Below, piece after piece: positions 27,165 to 40,900 of a stretch of 64,000 nucleotides of DNA; position 1 is the first letter of the stretch; each line of letters begins with the position of its first letter. A program made the translations under genes and the position numbers. The DNA is from Zonotrichia leucophrys gambelii (lineage: Eukaryota > Chordata > Aves > Passeriformes > Passerellidae): assembly GCF_028769735.1 (NCBI RefSeq), contig NC_088170.1, positions 49,385,585-49,449,584 on the forward strand, given 5' to 3'. Under the pieces are notes generated by a model. That model saw only the letters and a program-made list of their open reading frames with translations, did no database searches and was not told the DNA's origin.

Positions 27165-28060
27165 CAATTGGTGATTAACGGGGACGTCTTGGTGTCACAG
27201 AAATTTACAAATATGCTTCATTAACACTGAAGGCAATCATAACTGAAGGGGGTGGAGAAACTGTTTCCCTAAGTTAAGTTGTAGTGGAAGTTAGTTAATC
27301 AACTGTGTAATAGAGTAGGAGAATTCAAAATAAAGTAGTGTTTATTACAGGCTTGGTTTAGTAACAGGTGTAGCTGCAATGTCATCTGCAAGTGACAAAA
27401 TAATGTCTACATTTCTGAGGAGGAGATCTGTGCCATAAACCTTGCAAAAGCTGGTAGCTAAGTAGCTTAGTACACTGGAAAACAGAGCCTGTTTCCTCCT
27501 CTGGATGTCAGTGAATGGACTGGGCAAACTGTGTTTCATGGGGGACACTAGAGAAAAGCTTGTCAGAGATATGAAATCGCCAACCATTTTTGGCACAAAA
27601 TGGACAATATTTGATTTCTGGAGCAGAACAGTTATTTGCAAAGTGCTGAGTGGGGAGCAGCTAACCAAACAGGCCTGGACCCAAGAGTGCCTGCAGGTGG
27701 CTTTGCAGGTAGAATTAAAAAAATATTCTGATGACAAACACACATGAGGGGCTATTTAGGTATGAACAGAAAATTACCTGCTGTGTTTCAAAGAATAATG
27801 AGCTGAGTAAGGCAGGGGGTAAATGGTGTTGTCTATTATCTGGATGACATGCTAATAACTGGGAAGATTTCAGATGAATATTTACAAAACCGAGAGGAGG
27901 CCTGAAAGAAATTGAAAAGATGTGATTGTAAAGCTAACAAAGTATAGTGTGCTAACTTCTGTTGAATTTTTCCTCCTCCCATATACCCAAGCCAGGTAAC
28001 ATAGCATATGGACAGAAAATTAAGGCTTCATTGCTTCCAAAACTTAAAATCCAGTACACG
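27165..28060 (+). mobile_element. Degenerate Ty3/Gypsy retrotransposon pol remnant
   Basis: Reverse-transcriptase landmarks of the Ty3/Gypsy (K02A2.6-like) type appear in the right order and spacing, spread over several frames. These are FLRRRSVP (27412..27435, the KARxVP block), LVAK and LSTLEN shortly after, SEW (27510..27518), LSGEQL (27646..27663), LQVAL, THEGLFRYE (27740..27766), PAVFQRIM (27777..27800), YYLDD (27834..27848, the catalytic YxDD), then MLITGK and LQNREEA. PAVFQRIM and YYLDD share one frame, 19 codons apart, but with a stop between them. Weaker similarity extends left to a possible protease segment (about 27165..27300) and right to a GLHP-like stretch near 28025. Frameshifts and stops rule out function. 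No LTR, gag or integrase was found. Confident for 27400..27880, inferred for the edges. Confidence 0.8.
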
Positions 28061-31000
28061 TAGAATAGAAATAGGGCCCGTAAGATTTCTTCAGGGCTGA
28101 ACTTTAGGGCCTTGAGATGAGCTAGATGTTGCATGTTGTGGAAGGATAGAGGGAGGAGTCTGTTAGATTGACAAAGTGTTCTATGCTTTTAAACACATTG
28201 TGGGATTTTATTTTTTAAGTCATGGTTTGTTAGTCTTTGTTTCTTAAGAATAAGTGTTACTTCAGATGTTGGATGTCCAAGGTACACTTTAGAATATTCT
28301 GCTGCTTAGATAGGTCTGTGGAATAGTCATTCCAAATGTAGCAACCCTGTTTGGTGTGATATCTGTTCTTAAGAAAAAAAGTGAAATGGTTGTAGACAGA
28401 ATGATACTTTTCTTTTTTAAAGCCAAAAATAAATTGAATAGTTCAATTTACATTAAAATGACACATTGTCCATGACAATGGTATGCGATTCCTCTCTTCC
28501 AGGAGCTCAGCCACAGCTTCAGACGCATAAAAATCTAGGGCTCAAAATATGATAGATTCCCCTCCACAATATTAGCAAAAGGTGGGGGAAATTACTAAGA
28601 AAAGTATTCAGACTTGGGATTATTAAATTTCACACAGAAAAAGAGTTTTTCAGCTCACAACAAAATCACAAAGAGTTGGTAAAAATACTTCAAAGATGCA
28701 TGTTCCCCACCTGGTGACAGTGAAGAGCCTGGATCTTACCATTTTAAAGACTGTCAGAGAGATATGCTAATCTGGAGTTTCTGTCCCAGCTTCCATTTGT
28801 TCAAGAAAAGTGTTCATTGACAAAGAAATGCTTCACTTACAAAATGACCTCTTTATTGCAGTTATAAATACTGCCCTATAAATAGGAAAAGCCACTGTAC
28901 CAGTTAAGAAAATTACTTTTACATGTTCTGACTAACTTCATCACATAACAAAAGGGAAACTTTATTCTTTCTAATTCAGGAGATTGAATTAACCATGGAA
29001 AATTCTGAGGACTAAATGAAATAATACCAATATATCTACAACAAGTACGTAAAACAGGTTTATGGGAAACAAAAATTAAGAAAGAAGGTAATTTAGAGAG
29101 CAGATGAAGAAATCAATACATGGAAAAGGCAACAGTATCATGTCACCTGTGAGAGAAACCAAATGGCTGAAAACTGATTCCTCAGGAAACGCTCTGCAAA
29201 AGTGGCCAAGCAATGGAGACCTGATCTCTCAGTGCCCAGAACCTGAGCTCTGTAATAACAGCCTATGCTACCTACACCTGAAAAATTTTTGGAGTGGTGT
29301 TTTATTCCTATAAAGGTCATGTCACAGAAATGTCTGTGATTTTATTCTGAATGAATTTCAGACATTATCCTAGCAAAATGCAGTAAAGATCCAGCTTTGA
29401 ATGAGTTACCAAAGCCATTTGGGCAGACACGTACATAAGGTTAGAGTAGAAGTAGTTGGAGAAACCCACAAGGTGGCAGCTCAAATTGCTTGTTAGCACC
29501 AAGGTTTGCTCTACCACCTCCAGCTCAAAAGTCTTATTCAAAATTATTGCTCTACATTCCATTTCCTAAAAACAAAATCAGCCAAGACCACTTGAAAATG
29601 GTCAGTGAACCATTCAAATATAAGCTTCACCGCCTTGATTCCACAGCAACACAAAGCAGAGTGGGAGGAATAAAGAAAAGGTTTAGGAAATTTGTGAGTA
29701 GACTTCAGTGGTATATTAGGGAAGTGGAGAAGATAAAGATGAAAAAAGGCCAGCTGTACTAGATAGCATCTTAGTTACATGGCTTAAACCTGGAAGTAAA
29801 TTGAAATTATCAATTTCTATTGACTGAATAAAAAACAAGATAATAAGAGAAAGAACACAAAAATCTAAATAAAAAGCAGCCAAAACCAATTCCTCTGGGT
29901 GAAATTCTAATAAAGTGAGAACCTTTAATTGTATTTTCTTGCCTTGACCATAAAGCTTTAATTACAGAAAACTTTCAGACTTTCATATGACCAGCATTAT
30001 AATTTGATTGGTTTTGTATTGAAATTATTTACAAAATTTACAAGGAATACTGCTCAGTAGATTTTCCTCTTAAATAATATGATATGTCTCCTAGTTCCAT
30101 GGATTTATCTATTTAATTTTCTCACAATAGGGCATTTTAAGCCCATCCATATGTGATTGAGAAGGTTTCAGCTTCAGCTGTGATTTAAGCTTTTGCAGTA
30201 ACAAAGGTTATGTTGTTTTTTGCTGTTGTTTCCCACTTTCTTGGCAGTGTTTTGCAGATGAAAAGTAATGTGATTTTCATTATGCCTTTAGCAAGGAGGG
30301 CTGTAATTTTGGATTTCACATCCCAGCACAGCAAAAATGTAACACCAAGCTAGAAGGAGTACGCAGGGCCTCATGCTGTAGCTATGATGGCAGAATCACA
30401 AAACAATTTTACTCCAAATTTTTTTAAAATCTTCTTTAAATTATCCTTGACACAGATCTTATTCAAGGCCTTTAAGGATACAAGTCAACTGTGGGGAGCT
30501 AAAGCCATGGAAAGCAGATGTGACCTCACCTTCCTTGTTGAACTTACCCTATCCAGCATAAAAAGAAATATCTTGCAACTGAAATTATGATCCAGAATCC
30601 TCCATTCACAACCTCATGCCTTCTAGAATAAGGGTGTTATAACAATGCATTCTCTTTGTAAAAAATTCCACTCCCTCCTTACCAAAAACAAAGGGTCAGT
30701 CTGGAGCAGGCAAAAGTTGCATTACACATCTTCACATTCACCTCAGTGAACCTCAGCTGTTGTCTACAACAATTTTCAGAAAGAAGTACCTGCCTGTAAT
30801 ACAACAGCAATTGTTTTTTTTCCCCATAGAAATAGTTCCTGGTTGAAGCAGACAGGCTAACATGTGCATCCCTGTCTCAGAGCAAACATGCTCTCTGCAG
30901 TGCTCAGGCAGGCAGGAGGCTGAAAACACTCAGGCATGGACAGAGCAAGTGCAGGCAAATGCAACCTTGACTTACTGGGGAAAAAGAAGTTAACGAGGTT

Positions 31001-33463
31001 GAGGGGAGTTGAGGGGCATAGTTCACATCTCAGATCAGCTCCTACTATTTTTATTTTTTTTTAAACATTCTCAGCGTGTTTCCAGTAAAAGGAGGAAGAT
31101 AATTGAGTCATCCCAGCACCAACAGCATTTCCCATGGCCAGAGGAAGGAGTCACAGCATCACTGTGTAACACTGTGCAGCCTGTGACCCCTGCCCCCCAA
31201 AATGTGTGTGCACACAGGTAAACTGCACAGGCACAGGCTGGAGTAGCGCTGAGTATTGGCCTGGATCTTTGCTGAATTGGGCTGCCTCACAAAGGCAGAT
31301 CAATGACCCTTCTTCTTCTGAAAATTCATTGAAAAGGAAAAGAGTCATTTCATTCTTCTGAAGATTCATTTGAAGGTAGATAGGGTAGTGTTCTTTTAAT
31401 AGGGAGAAGGGAGGGGATGATGGGAGCACCTGGATGGAGGGGAGTAGAATGGCTCAGATGAAAGTAAGGGCAGATTCAGGGGCCACCAGCGCAGTGCCAG
31501 CCTGGGGTCTGCTCAACCTCGAGCAGCAAGGCTTTACACCTCCTGAGTGTCACAGATCCCTGACCAGTAATGGCTTTTGAGGAGAGAGAGAAGAGGGCTA
31601 ACCATTGATTTTAGCGCTGTCCATGTCCCAAGGTAATAGAGAGGCTGAATTTTTTCATAATTCCATTTTCCTCAATAAACTTAGTCTGTTGAAAGAAATT
31701 ATGGAAGCACATGCACAGACAGTTTGGGCAGCCTTTCAAATATCTATGATTTAGAGAGAAAAAAAGAAATAAGAAATGACTACTCATGGGCAGAAAAGCC
31801 AAGCATGAGAAAAAAAAAAGAGATCTGCCAAATGAGCTTGTTCATCAGCAAATTACACATTTGACTGAATGCCGTGATAGCCTAGTTCTCTTCAGAGTGA
31901 CACTTTAGTGTTCATGTTTTTCTTTCAAATATCTACTTTCATATCAAGTTAGTTCAGTATATCAGTCAAAAGAAAATATTTATTTCTGGCAGACCTACAA
32001 ACACCTTTTGATATTTGAAGATCTTGTTGAAATCTCTTTTGATTCATCTTACATATATATTACATTACCTCTCTCTCTCTTTTGCCTCTCTCTTAATACT
32101 GAATAATTCTTATCACAGACTTTGTGTGTCCCTCTGGTTTTCTAAAACAGGAAGAAAATAAATAGATATCTTCTTTTCTTCCCAAGCCCAGAGAGAAAAC
32201 TGCTTGTCTCTGTTTATTTGCTTGTATTTGTACGTATTTATGTGATAAGGGGCAAATGTGTGTCTTGTGCATGTGTAAACAAATTATTGAGAGAAAATAA
32301 GCTAAGTGTTATCTTTTGTTCTGAAAGCATTTAGAGTAATGTAGATATTCTTATCTTGTGCAGAAGAGGGCATGATAATGTCCATTATCCTCTGCAAGTT
32401 TTGTTGCCTGCACACATCAGCCTCTTGTTCTGTTGTTTCAGAGGACCATGAATGTTATCGAAGGCAGCAGTTAGCACAGGGCATGCATTTTCTCAGAAAG
32501 CATGTTTTGAAATCTAAAAATTTATTCAAATGTCTAATTATATAATGATAATTAATGGAAAGCCAGAAAAGAGAAACAAAGCAGCAGTTTAATGGAACAG
32601 AGGGGTAAAAAAACGAGCAATAACCCATGCAAACCTGAGGCCAAACTGGAAAGTGTCAGCTCATAGTCAGGGTTGGAGACCATTTCTGCTGGTTCATTTG
32701 TGATTGTCTGATCAGTAGGTGAGAGTTTGTAGCATCTGTTCTATTTAGGGAGAGCTAATTTAGAGCTGGGCCTGTAATGGCCTTTTGTTGTGATGAGTGG
32801 TTATCATCAAATGAGGTGTTGAAAACCTTTACTGCTATCCAGTTAAGGCAGGTTTCTGAGCCACCAAAAATGGCCCTGGCTGTTCTCCTGTCTTCCAAGA
32901 CTAATTTTTATAGGCATTAAATTGGACAGAAGAAAAGCCTGTTTCATTTCTTTCAGACCTTTTCTTCTTTCAAAATCCAGAGATTGCAAGGCCACCCCAT
33001 GTGAGAGTGTTGATCTCTGAGCTTTGTTCTCAGGGGCAGGGAAGCAAAAAAGAGACAAGCTGTTCAGAAGTATTTGTCAAGCTGTTATTTAGCCAATAGT
33101 TTCAGTCATTCTGAATGAGCCTGAAAGGAATCTAGACCACTCTCCTGCAGGATATTTCTGATCTGGTTTTTGTCCATCTTAACCCTTTACATAAATGCTC
33201 ACAGTTATACCAGCTCTGGGCAAAACTGAACAGAGCACAGTGAGAAGTGTCAGCAGAGACTCTACTTGTCATCAGCTGCTGTAATGCAGAGCTGTGATAT
33301 TCCAGATGCAAGTACACCACCTGCTTTAGGGCCCACAGTCACTTCAGAGGCAATGGGCAGCCTCAGTGCTGCAGCAAGGCAGGAGTTCAGGTGACACACT
33401 CCACCTGATGCTGGTAAGCTCAGCCCTTGTTGCACTGATTTCAGGACCCACCACCCCGTCCCC
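28061..33463. other. Intronic sequence, no gene recognised
   Basis: AT-rich sequence with only short open frames. A CTCF-like motif is at 29466..29480. A GC-richer stretch at 30860..31560 has no recognisable repeat landmarks. From about 33130 to 33460 the sequence is GC-richer and may belong to an unnamed repeat next to the LTR that follows. Confidence 0.45.
29466..29480 (+). promoter_or_regulatory. CTCF-like motif, plus orientation (candidate)
   Basis: CCACAAGGTGGCAGC fits the CTCF core CCASYAGRKGGCRS at all but one position (A instead of C/T at the fifth). It lies outside any repeat I can name. Pairs in opposite orientation with the candidate at 51290..51303. Confidence 0.35.
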
Positions 33464-34240
33464 TGTGTTGGGTTTACGTGGCAAGATTTTGGTGAGTTGA
33501 GGGATAGCTTTAGGGTTGGCTTCTGTGGGAAGACACCAGAAGCTGCCTCCATGTCAGGCACAGCCAGCTTCACCTAGCTCCGCAACAGGTACTTTATTGC
33601 CAAAAGCTAAGCCCATCAATGATGCTGGTGATGCCGCTGTGATAATTTCAGAAAGAGAAAAAATGCTGTGCAGCATCTGTGAGAGACACAAGTGAGATAA
33701 ATGTGAGAGAAACAGCCCTGCAGGCACCCACATCAGTGAAGGAGGAGGAGGAGGGGGTGCTTCAGGCACCAAAGCAGAAATTCCTCTGCAGCCTGTGATG
33801 AAGACTATGGTAAAGCAGCCATACCCCTTCAGCCCATGGAGGCCCACAGGGAAGCAGAGATCCTCCTGCAGCCTGTGGAGAGCCCCAAGCCAGAGCAGAC
33901 AGAAATGCCCTGAAGGAAGCTGCAGCTCATGTAGAGTCCATGGAGGAGCAGCCTCGTGGCAGCAGCCATGACTTATGGGGGACCCATGCTGGAACTGTCT
34001 GTTCCTAAAGGATGTTACCCTCATGGAGAGAGGGTATCCTCTCCATGAGGATATCCTTACTGGAACAGCTCTTGAAGAACTGCAGCCTGTGGGAGGGACC
34101 CCATGCTGGAGCAGGGGAAGAGTGTGAGGAGGAAGGAGTAGCAGAGACAAGGCATTATTAATTGACCACAACTATTTCCAACCCTCCTGCAATCTTCTGG
34201 GTGAGGGAAATGGAAGAGTCATGAGTCTCTCTGTCCTGTG
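33464..34240 (+). mobile_element. Avian endogenous-retrovirus LTR, 3' truncated or degraded
   Basis: Begins TGTGTTGGGTTTACGTGGCA and follows a familiar bird LTR: a 'GGTTGGCTTCTGTGGGAAGAC' block, GTGATAATTTCAGAAAGAG, GTGAGAGAAACAGCCCTGCA, and then repeated 'CAGCCTGTGGAG'-like and 'CCATGCTGGAGCAG' modules. It ends near GGAAGAGTGTGAGGAGGAAGG and a short diverged tail. The LTR end I would expect (a GTGGGCACCTGG-like block ending in CA) is not visible, so the 3' end is lost or unrecognisable. No gag, pol or env follows and no second LTR is present. A 205-codon open frame on the opposite strand is antisense to the LTR and not a gene. I cannot fix the family name. Confidence 0.8.
34019..34050. repeat. 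Perfect inverted repeat inside the LTR, 12-bp arms
   Basis: CCTCATGGAGAG (34019..34030) and its exact reverse complement (34039..34050) flank the loop AGGGTATC. It lies in the modular part of the LTR, where direct CCCATGGAG-type modules are usual, so one module has been inverted in this copy. Confidence 0.9.
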
Positions 34241-34805
34241 TTGGCCTATCAGCTTTTTCATCACCATCATTTCATGTACTGAGGAGATGGAGCAGACTTC
34301 TTTTTGCAAATGCAATATCCACTAGTGCAGGGATTCTTAAGAGAAAATACATTAAAGCCTTATTATACACAGTGTAAATAAGTATAGTTATAAAAAAATA
34401 TATTGAGCTAAAGCAAACCTGAAAAAAGCCTAAAATTAAATTTAAAAATTAAATCAAAGGGAAGTCAGTAATTAATTTTAAAATGCCACTCATGAACTGA
34501 GAACTGTTTCACATCATCTGCCTTATTTTGAATCTCAGTAGGAAAGTTAGCCTGGAGCAATCAAAAACAGGGTAAAAATTCACAAAAGCTATTATTAGCC
34601 CAATCAGTATTTCAGCAGTCTCTAACTGCTAAACTGTTCATCATTTTGGGGATGGGGTGTGGGGGGTGGCCGTGGAGGGAAGGGATCAATAGAGAAGAAA
34701 CAGAAGTGCAAAGGACTATATCTGGAGTACATATCTGATGGTACTTCAGCCCAAGGAGAGTGCTGAGAGTTGACCTGCTGTTAAGAGCTGCTGGCTCATT
34801 ATGTA
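34241..34805. other. AT-rich intronic sequence between LTR and CR1 fragment
   Basis: A-rich sequence with a G-rich run at about 34650..34680 (GGGGATGGGGTGTGGGGGGT), which could form a G-quadruplex. Nothing else was recognised. Confidence 0.5.
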
Positions 34806-34985
34806 ATCACAGAATTGTAGAAAAAATGTTATTGTAAATCATCTGGTCCAATCTGCTCAAAACAGGGCTAACTTTGAAGTCGGGTCACAATGTTCATACC
34901 CTTTCCAGACAAATTCCAAATGCATCCAAGGACAAAGACTCTACATTGACTAGACATTTTGGTGGCCCTACGCCAGTTTCCCAAC
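34806..34985 (-). mobile_element. CR1 LINE 3'-end fragment, diverged
   Basis: Plus-strand reading gives ATCACAGAATTGTAG, then ATCTGGTCCAATCTGCTCAA, AACAGGGCTAACTTTGAAGT and a TCCAAGGACAAAGACTCTAC block. These are the order of a CR1 tail in reverse complement. It is more diverged than the copy at 8565. The 5' end is indistinct, so the left-to-right limit is approximate. Confidence 0.68.
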
Positions 34986-37900
34986 ACATCCCTTGCAACC
35001 AGAAGTCCAAAATCAAACAGTACACCAGAGGAGATTTTACACAGTTGGCCAGTGTTGGTCCACAGTAATGTTGTTCATCCTGATGGCTAAACTCCTGATG
35101 ACAAAGTACTGTATATGTTTAAGAAGAACATGCTGTCCAGTTTGCCCTGGCAGACATGCAGGCTTGCCTCTGCAAAGGCCCTTTTGCCTGTAAAGAACAC
35201 AACAGAAAAGACACAGTAGTCTTGTCCTTGTCCTTTGACACTCAGTCCCATACTCACATAACCAGCAGTGGGCTCTCATCTCCTTAATGCTCCTTCTTCT
35301 GTCAAATTTCTGATAGAGCAATATGGAGGGAGATTGGTGCCACATCCCCATTGCCTTTTATAACGTCCCATTGCAGCGGTGTTGGGTTGTTGTTTTCAGT
35401 ACCTTCCATGCCACAGAGGACAGTGTGACTGTGTCCTAAAGAAGCATGTCCCATTTCACATGGTAAGCACATGGTAGCCCCCTGGTAGAGGCTTGAATAG
35501 CACTCTCAAACTTCAGATGAATTTTTGGTGAAAATGCTGCCTGGATTTGCTAGACTGAAGATGCATTAACTGTGCATCCAAAGGATGCACAAACCAATCC
35601 AGCCTGTAGCCTCACCTTCTGCAGAGTTCTGCTTTGCAAACCCTGCTGGCCCCAGAGGTCATCATGATATTCCTTACACTCAAACGGGTGGCACATCTGG
35701 ATATTCCTACTGGATATGACAAGAAGCCATTAAGGTGCTCCAGAAGCCTCATTTGGTGTCTTTCAGCTCACATCATGGTTTTTAACTTCTCAGGGGCTGG
35801 TCCTGAGTCCTTTTCATCAAATGAGTAACAGTTACAGAGATTAGCAGCTCAGATCATGAAATAAATTCCATCACATTATATTTTCAGCCTAGAATAATTG
35901 TTCCAAAAGCTTAAGAAGGGGTATTGGTTTTTACTATGACATTGTTTGCTGGAAGAAATCATTTGAGCTGAGCACTAATGAACATACAGGCTGCTCTTTT
36001 AAGTGAAGTGGTTCTTAATGCTTCATTTTAAATGTAATTTTGGCAAGAAGAGAAATAAAAAGAGAGTATTTAAATGTCTGACAAATATAATTTTCTGTTG
36101 ACTTTGCTAACACCAACTTGCAGAAACATTATTATTATTCCTGCTTCAGAAATATTCAGCCCTGGATTTAGCTGTTTTGTGTGGGTTGTAGTTGTTTGTT
36201 CAGGCTAATGGAGATTAGAGACCTGTGAAATGCTCAGTAAGATACCTCACAGCAGAGAGTTTCGAGTCTGGTGTGTTAAATAGGTCTGACCAGTTTCTCT
36301 ATTTTATTTAGCACATATTAATATAAAACATGAGCATGAACTGATTTGCAGATTATCCTTTAGGGCAAAATCATAAAAATGTATAGGCATATAAAATCAA
36401 AAGGAAGGGAGAAGAGACTGTATATCTTAATAAACTAAGTGAATGAAATATTGAAGGATATATTCCATTGCTTAAGACAGAGTAATAATAAAAATTGCAA
36501 TAAAAAAGAATTAGAATATTTTTAGACTATAAATGACCTGTCAACCTCATCTGTAAACTAAAAACAAAGTCAAAGTATAATTTCAAAACCAAAAAAACAA
36601 AGATGCTATTTATGAAACTCCTTAAAATTCTGGCCAAATGTGATTAAATACTCTTCCACACAAGCAAGTACCCATGTATTGATAGGTAAGCACAGTTAAA
36701 CAAAGAGAAAAAAAGAGCAAGCAAAATGTTCTGTGCATATAAAGGGAAAAGACAGGTTTTATTTCTCTGAGTATTTACCATCTACTGAGAAGAAATGCTT
36801 TTGATTTTGACATTTGGAAAGGGAGTATGAGGAACTTCTAAAGAGCACCATCATTGGTCTCTGAGCATCTTCATTGCTTCTGAGAACATAAATGTATGGG
36901 CTGAAATTCATCTCTTCTGCTTTTTAGCTCTCCATAGTTAAAGCACTTGACTGTACCTGGGCTTTCAGATGATGATGAGAAAGATGTTACCCTGAAGCCT
37001 TTGGAAATGGGTCAGCTATGCATTAAGAATTGAGGGCTCTCTGATTCATATTGCTCTGATAGCTTTCTAGAGGAAGGTGAGACAAATCCAGGAAAAGGAC
37101 TGTGCAACCATAAATTATGTGTCCCACCATTCTTACTACAGAAAGGATATTCCTATCTCAAACAACATTTTCAAAATTCAGATAAGTAACAGTGTATAAC
37201 TTAACTTCTATTTCGGTGTCATCTCCTGCCTCTATAAGTTCTGCTAAGGCTTTTGGAGCATAAACACTGCCTTCATCTCTGTCTTTAAATACACATTAGT
37301 AGCACTGCACTGGTAGTAAATTCTCATCATCAACAGGGAGCTGGTTTGCTAAAGTACTGAAACTACTAATAACAGAGGTTAGCTTTCAGGCTTAAGTTCA
37401 CCACTCATTTTTTTTTCTGTGGTACTGTCCATTGATTCTAGTGGGGATTCATTGGTGTACATGAGGTTAGAATTGCTCACAAAGTGATGTGCCACAGCAA
37501 ACCTTTTTGTTTCACCACCTTGAAATATGTCTTCATTAAAGACCTCTATTTTGGTTCCCAGTCAAAGTGATTGCAAAACTCTACTTAATAAATGACATGT
37601 GTTATATTAGAAGTCAAAGGAAGCTATGTCTCTGGAGCTTAAAAAACACTCATTACACAAACCTGTAATTGTTGGTCATTAAGGAATTATTCTTCCAGTA
37701 AAGTTCAACTCAAAAGTAGCTTCATATAATACTTGAAAGCTTACAATACTTACATTTTTTACATTTAAATCCTGAAAACTCATGTGCAGATTGTTTTTGA
37801 AGAAAACAGGTTGTTATCAGTAGTTTTAGCCCTAATCCACCTCCTGTCAATTTGAAAAAGTATTATGGGGTCTAATCCTACTCCTACTAATTCAATGAAT

Positions 37901-40900
37901 AAGCTCAGACAGAACATGTGAGGACATTGCCTTTATATTGACTTCTGCAGGGAAAATATCCCTCTCTTTCTTCTTAAGGTCCTCTTGCCCTCCTCATTTA
38001 CTGCAGATAAGATCTGGAATGGGGGTTTAGGGCATTATTTATAGAAAATGAGCAGAAAAGACTATGTTAGACTTCCATGGGTGCTACCCTGAGACCTTGA
38101 CAGACTCAGGTACCAAAAATAGCTAGCATCCATGACTCTGTAACAATAGGATTTTTACTCCTACAAAGCAAAACTGTTTGCCTGCACAAGAAAGAGAGAA
38201 ATATTTTAATGAAGTCTCCTCTGCTAAGTGTTCTTTTTTTATGGTGCCGCTCGGCCTTTGGCAAGAGCTTCCCTGTAGCCCTAATGCACTTCTTGCATAA
38301 CAGCTCAGTTTAGTAGAAAGGGCTAGATATAATGCAGTACATGACCTCCACAAATGCATCCCTTTTATGGGAACAGAATAAAATAAGTATCAATGTAATT
38401 ACATCTGACATGTCCAAAAGATTTTTGGAAGAACAACAGCATTTATTACACTTGTAGGTTTACGTCACATTCTGATTTATTTTTCAAGTAATATGTTATA
38501 TAGGTTTATAAACTACTTAAGGTGGAGGGGTTTTTTAAAGGATTAAGTAAATCTGCTCAATCCCTTATCTACAAGCTAAAATGCATCAATTACTTGGACT
38601 GTCACAAAGTTTTGATTGTCTTTAGTGTTTCTCCAGCCCTATTTAAAGCTTACTCTTCTTATTACGGCAAACATTTGTACTAACAGGAATTTGGCTCCAC
38701 TATGTCATAACTATACTTTGATGAACTCTGTGCTTCAGGGAATCTATCCCCACTGACTGCTTTTGCTTGATTGCTCATTTTTCATAGTTGCATAATTATT
38801 ATGTCAGAAGGATAGAACGAATGCAGATGAGCTGAGTCACTGTTTTATAGTCACCAGCAACCACACCCTAAAATCTGGTCCATAATGTCCACTGATGTTC
38901 ACAGACTGTCCTTTACTCAGAGAGAGCAGAAGCAGTGCCCCTCTCCCTGTGGGATACCAGCAGCAGTGAGTAGGAATATGCAGGAGGTACAACCACTGGG
39001 TTGCATGTCTGCTCTGCCCACCCTGTGAGCTGGTAGATGAAATCCAGTCCTGGTCTGGGGTCTGTGCCAGACAACATTGAGCTGAAGCTGATAAATCTGT
39101 TTAAAAGGTGGCCAACACATCCACGTGGTTCCCTCACCTAACCTCCACAGCACTTAATCACTGGGCAGGAGGACCACATGCATGGCTGTTCCATAGACAC
39201 GGGTACAATCCCTGAGGAATAGGAACCTTTCCCCCAGACACCTCTTTCTTCTTCTCTCTCAGGCTCCTTGTTCTTCTCTGTGAGGTTATTCTGATGGTAC
39301 ACATAGGGTGACACGCATATTTCTATGAACTCAGGATCCCAAAGCCTTTAAGCCATGATCCTACAAACTAAAATTTGAGTTTCACTAGCTGGACAGTGGT
39401 TCTTATGACTGGGAGGATCAGAGATTAGCAGACAGATGGAACCTTTTTAGGCTGGAAAAGGGAGGGGGGAAAACAAAAGTGGCATAATATAAAATCAGAG
39501 GGAAAAATACTGCTCAGCTGTGTTCTGAATTATCGGCACAGATGGAAATTGCTGCATTACTCCCTAAGAAGCTTCTATTAATTTTGTATTTTATTTTCTT
39601 TCCTGTGAGAGTTGACCTCATGTAGATTTTTCCCCCACCCCTTCCAAGACTTTCTGAAAAGGAATAGGCCAGTGACATACCTGTTTATTAAAGACATAAT
39701 GTTGATAATAGAACATAGAGATTTTCTAGCTCCTAAGGCAGATGCATTTGGTGGTTAATGCTGATGAGCACATTAAGGAAGGAAAGGCCTAGAGAGAGAG
39801 AGCTTGAATTGCTATCTGACTTATGAGCCTGTAATAGCACAGTTTTGAGTAAAAAGAAATGTAACATCTCTTAATATTTATAACCAAATTTTGCCCTACT
39901 TTGAAAGCAATGAAATACAGTTTAGTGGCCTTTTAGCTGCTTAAGACCCAGAACTGATCTGTCCTCTCCAGCACAAGTAACTCTGAGATCTCACACCCTA
40001 AAGTTAACCAGCAGGGTGAAAGATTATCTAAATGCACCAGAGAATATAACAAGAGTCACAGTAAAAGGACCATATGATTAGTCTGTCTCAGATTCTTGAA
40101 TAATTACACTCTTTCTATGGAAAGTATTATTAGTTCAGTTTTTGTAGTGCTAGAAGAAATCCTAAGTCTGGAAATTAAAAGAAAGAGATTGCTGTGCATC
40201 TTGGCAGTGGTTGTGGTAGTGGAGCAGATTCATGTTCTTCCCATAAAAAGAATCCTTGCAACTCACTAGGCGTGAAAGACAGCAGCAAGGAGAACCTCTG
40301 GTCTGGTACCAGGTGGAGTTAAGCAGGGTGCAAGAGACCAGTACAGCTGTGAGAGCATAGCATATTCTGCAAAGACAGGGGAGGTCTATTGCAGAAGATA
40401 AAAATTATTATGAATGATGCTAATTACCTCATTAAGCAATATGTCTTTTATTAGCACAAGAAACAGAAACACTAACAGCATTGGTGAGGTCTCCTCTGCA
40501 ATCTGATATAGATTGTGAGCCAGATCACAAGCATCAGATTCTTTAAGTTGAAAGTGGATACTCAAAAAAGCCCTCTGGCATGGGTGAAGCTGTAGTTGCA
40601 AGTAATGAGGTTAGAAGACAGCATTAATCAATCATTGGAAACTATGCTCCACTTTGAAAATGATACTTTTGAAGCTTCTACTCTTAAAGAAAATTCAACA
40701 CCTATGATTTTTATTGTGTTGAATCTCTGGGCTGTAAGTTGGTTGTTGGTTGTCCTTGCAATCATGAGACACCAACTACCATTTCCCACAGGAGAACAGA
40801 AGTCACTTCTGGAGATAAGTGTGTTCAACAGGGTGCAACAAGCACAGCAGGGACATGAGGCTGTACCAGTCACTCCTCTGCCCCTGTGCCATGTAAGAGC

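Noticed and set aside
27505..27747. First read as a Gypsy gag capsid fragment
   Set aside because: The right half aligns better with reverse transcriptase (LSGEQL, LQVAL) and runs directly into the THEGLFRYE and YYLDD blocks, so it is pol.
33554..34171. A 205-codon minus-strand open frame
   Set aside because: It is antisense to a recognisable LTR. The product is low in organisation and matches no known protein.
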